Shown: in pieces, positions 62,542 to 64,000 of the stretch
Numbering within the stretch: position 1 is the first letter of the stretch
Layout: the number at the start of each line of letters is the position of its first letter
Source: Tsukamurella paurometabola
GTDB lineage: Bacteria > Actinomycetota > Actinomycetes > Mycobacteriales > Mycobacteriaceae
Direction of reading: 5' to 3'
Length of the DNA stretch: 64,000 nucleotides
Assembly: GCF_900631615.1 (NCBI RefSeq)
Contig: NZ_LR131273.1
Coordinates: forward strand, 124,001 to 188,000
Notes under the pieces: model-generated
What the model was told of the DNA's origin: nothing
Seen by the model: only the letters and a program-made list of their open reading frames with translations
Databases searched by the model: none
Translations under genes and position numbers: made by a program

Positions 62542-62901
62542 CTAACCGCCGATCGCGTCGGCCGGCTCGGCCGCCTTCGCCGCGGTCCCGGGCGCGTCGA
62601 GCTTGCCGGCGCGCTGGGCCCACACCTCGAACACCACGGAGCACAGCGGCGGCACCGTGGACAGCAGGCCGAGCGCCAGGGTCTTCAGGTCCCACTTCCG
62701 CAGCCACGCCACGGCGAGGGTGAGCGCGACGAACAGGACGAAGACCATGCCGTGGGTCATACCGGGGACGCGAACCGCGGTCGCATCGCCGCCGACCCAC
62801 TTGCCGTACATGCCGATGAGCAGCCACACCCAGGTGAGCGCCTCGACGAAGGCGACGATCTTGAAGGCCGTGACGACCTTGGACGCGAGGGATTCGTTCA
62901 T
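62542..62901 (-). CDS. DUF3817 integral membrane protein (second copy)
   Basis: A 119-residue membrane protein of the same family as the one at 3731-4108: VVTAFKIVAFVEALTWVWLL, IGMYGKWVGGDATAVRVPGM, THGMVFVLFVALTLAVAW, and a last segment LALGLLSTVPPLCSVVFEVW with an Ala-rich tail. Start ATG 62901, 5 nt after the thiolase stop, so co-transcribed with it. Function unknown. Confidence 0.88.
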   Translation of the reverse strand: MNESLASKVVTAFKIVAFVEALTWVWLLIGMYGKWVGGDATAVRVPGMTHGMVFVLFVALTLAVAWLRKWDLKTLALGLLSTVPPLCSVVFEVWAQRAGKLDAPGTAAKAAEPADAIGG

Positions 62902-62906
62902 GTCTC

Positions 62907-64000
62907 TTACTTCCCGGGGACGGTGATGATGAGCGCGTCGCCCTGGCCGCCGGCGCCGCACAGGCCGGCGGCACCGGTGCCGCCGCCGCGGCGGGCGAGC
63001 TCGAGTGCGAGGTGCAGGACGATGCGGGCGCCGGACGCCCCGAGCGGGTGGCCGATGGCGATCGCGCCACCGTCGACGTTGACCTTGGCGGCGTCGACGC
63101 CGAGGTCGGCGGTGGACGCGAGGCCGACGGCCGCGAACGCCTCGTTGATCTCCAGCAGGTCGAGATCGGCCGGGGTGATGCCCTGCTTCTCGCAGGCCTT
63201 CTTGATGGCGTTCGACGGCTGGTGCTGCAGCGACGAGTCCGGGCCGGCGACGACGCCGTGCGCGCCGATCTCGGCGAGGTAGTCGAGGCCGAGTTCCTGC
63301 GCCTTGCTCCTGCGCATCACGACGACCGCGACCGCTCCGTCGGTGAGCTGCGAGGCGTTGCCGGCGGTGATGCTGCCGTCCTTGGCGAAGGCCGGGCGCA
63401 GTTTCGCCAGCGACTCGACGGTGGTGTCGCCGCGGACACCCTCGTCCTCGGTGACGCGGATCGGCTCGCCGCGGCGCTGGGGGATCTCGACCGGCACGAC
63501 CTCGTCGGCGAACTTGCCGGCCGCCCAGGCCTCGGCGGCCTTGCGGTGCGAGTCGGCGGCGAAGACGTCCTGCTCCTCGCGGGAGTAGGTGACGGTGTCG
63601 GTGGTGTTGAGCTGCTCGGTGAGGCCGCCCATCGGCTGGTCGGTGAAGACGTCGTGGAGCCCGTCGTAGGCGGTGTGATCGAGCATCTCGATGCTGCCGT
63701 ACTTGTGGCCCTCGCGGCTGCCCGTGAGGATGTGCGGCGCCTGCGTCATCGACTCCTGGCCGCCGGCGACGACGACCTCGTACTCGCCGGCGCGGATCAG
63801 CTGATCGGCGAGGGCGATGGCGTTGATGCCCGAGAGGCACATCTTGTTGATCGTGAGGGTCGGCACGTCCCACGGCACGCCGCCGGCGATGGCGGCCTGG
63901 CGGGCGGGCATCTGCCCGGCGCCGGCGGTGAGGACCTGCCCCATGATGACGTAGTCGATGGTCTGCGGGTCGACGCCGCTCTTCTCGAGGGCGCCGCGGA
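62907..64000 (-). CDS. Acetyl-CoA C-acetyltransferase (thiolase), 5' end outside window
   Basis: A thiolase condensing or cleaving acetoacetyl-CoA. At least 364 residues are visible; the frame continues past 64000, and the ATG at 63944 is internal. Nucleophile Cys in [20 protein letters not shown], acetyl site [13 protein letters not shown], catalytic His in [20 protein letters not shown], and second Cys in [20 protein letters not shown]. tuberculosis Rv1323 (fadA4) stands in the same position next to the Rv1324 homologue, though here three genes intervene or flank differently. Confidence 0.95.
   Translation of the reverse strand, partial: RGALEKSGVDPQTIDYVIMGQVLTAGAGQMPARQAAIAGGVPWDVPTLTINKMCLSGINAIALADQLIRAGEYEVVVAGGQESMTQAPHILTGSREGHKYGSIEMLDHTAYDGLHDVFTDQPMGGLTEQLNTTDTVTYSREEQDVFAADSHRKAAEAWAAGKFADEVVPVEIPQRRGEPIRVTEDEGVRGDTTVESLAKLRPAFAKDGSITAGNASQLTDGAVAVVVMRRSKAQELGLDYLAEIGAHGVVAGPDSSLQHQPSNAIKKACEKQGITPADLDLLEINEAFAAVGLASTADLGVDAAKVNVDGGAIAIGHPLGASGARIVLHLALELARRGGGTGAAGLCGAGGQGDALIITVPGK

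Overview
The DNA is very GC-rich, has actinobacterial codon use with many GTG starts, and carries the gene complement of a mycolate-containing actinobacterium (order Mycobacteriales). Long parts follow the order of the Mycobacterium tuberculosis Rv1323-Rv1343 block: acetyl-CoA acetyltransferase, thioredoxin/TPR protein, glgB, glgE, dinG, pncB, clpS, DUF2017, mec, cysO, cysM, rhomboid, metallo-beta-lactamase phosphodiesterase, rph, rdgB, DUF3817, lprD-like. My best guess for the genus is Tsukamurella or a near relative; the window alone does not prove it.

Left end (1-4.6 kb): a truncated DEAD-box RNA helicase, a long-chain acyl-CoA ligase, and two small membrane proteins of the Rv1342c/Rv1343c type. 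At 4.67 kb lies tRNA-Leu(TAG). A 10.5-kb integrated element starts in its 3' end and finishes at a 28-bp copy of that end at 15.19-15.22 kb. It encodes an integrase, a CI-like repressor, an excisionase-like protein, a winged-helix protein whose gene contains iterons, an HNH nuclease, large terminase, portal, head morphogenesis protein, scaffold, HK97-fold capsid and two head-tail connectors. It has no tail, lysis or holin genes. All genes are open and mostly overlap by 1-8 nt. This is the layout of a capsid-forming phage satellite, comparable in size and content to phiRv1/phiRv2, and it is the most interesting object in the window.

Middle (15.2-30.3 kb): a tandem pair of unrecognised secreted repeat proteins, an LCP ligase, then a minus-strand operon for nucleotide and RNA quality control (rdgB, rph), cAMP-phosphodiesterase-like enzyme, rhomboid protease, the CysO-dependent cysteine pathway (cysM-cysO-mec), DUF2017 and clpS. 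Divergent from clpS are pncB-pncA (NAD salvage). A TetR-controlled hydrolase follows.

Urate and glyoxylate region (29.7-38.6 kb): uraD-uraH-urate oxidase-NCS2 permease turn imported urate into allantoin. hyi-glxR-gcl-glxK send glyoxylate into glycerate and glycolysis. Both operons begin with almost the same promoter: a -35 box, a CRP/GlxR-type palindrome in the spacer, and a GGAAA...TTCC palindrome just after the start. The intervening allantoin-to-glyoxylate enzymes are not in the window. This region and the regulators up to 43.9 kb separate pncB from dinG, which are neighbours in M. tuberculosis.

Right end (43.9-64 kb): dinG, the maltosyltransferase pair glgE-glgB, a beta-lactamase-fold hydrolase, two related lipoproteins on either side of mqo and its LysR neighbour, lipid-metabolism enzymes (FadD36-like ligase, HSL-type esterase, a 984-residue hydrolase/acyl-CoA-synthetase fusion of Rv1683 type), an orphan solute-binding lipoprotein, a thioredoxin/TPR protein, a DUF3817 protein and a thiolase cut by the window edge.
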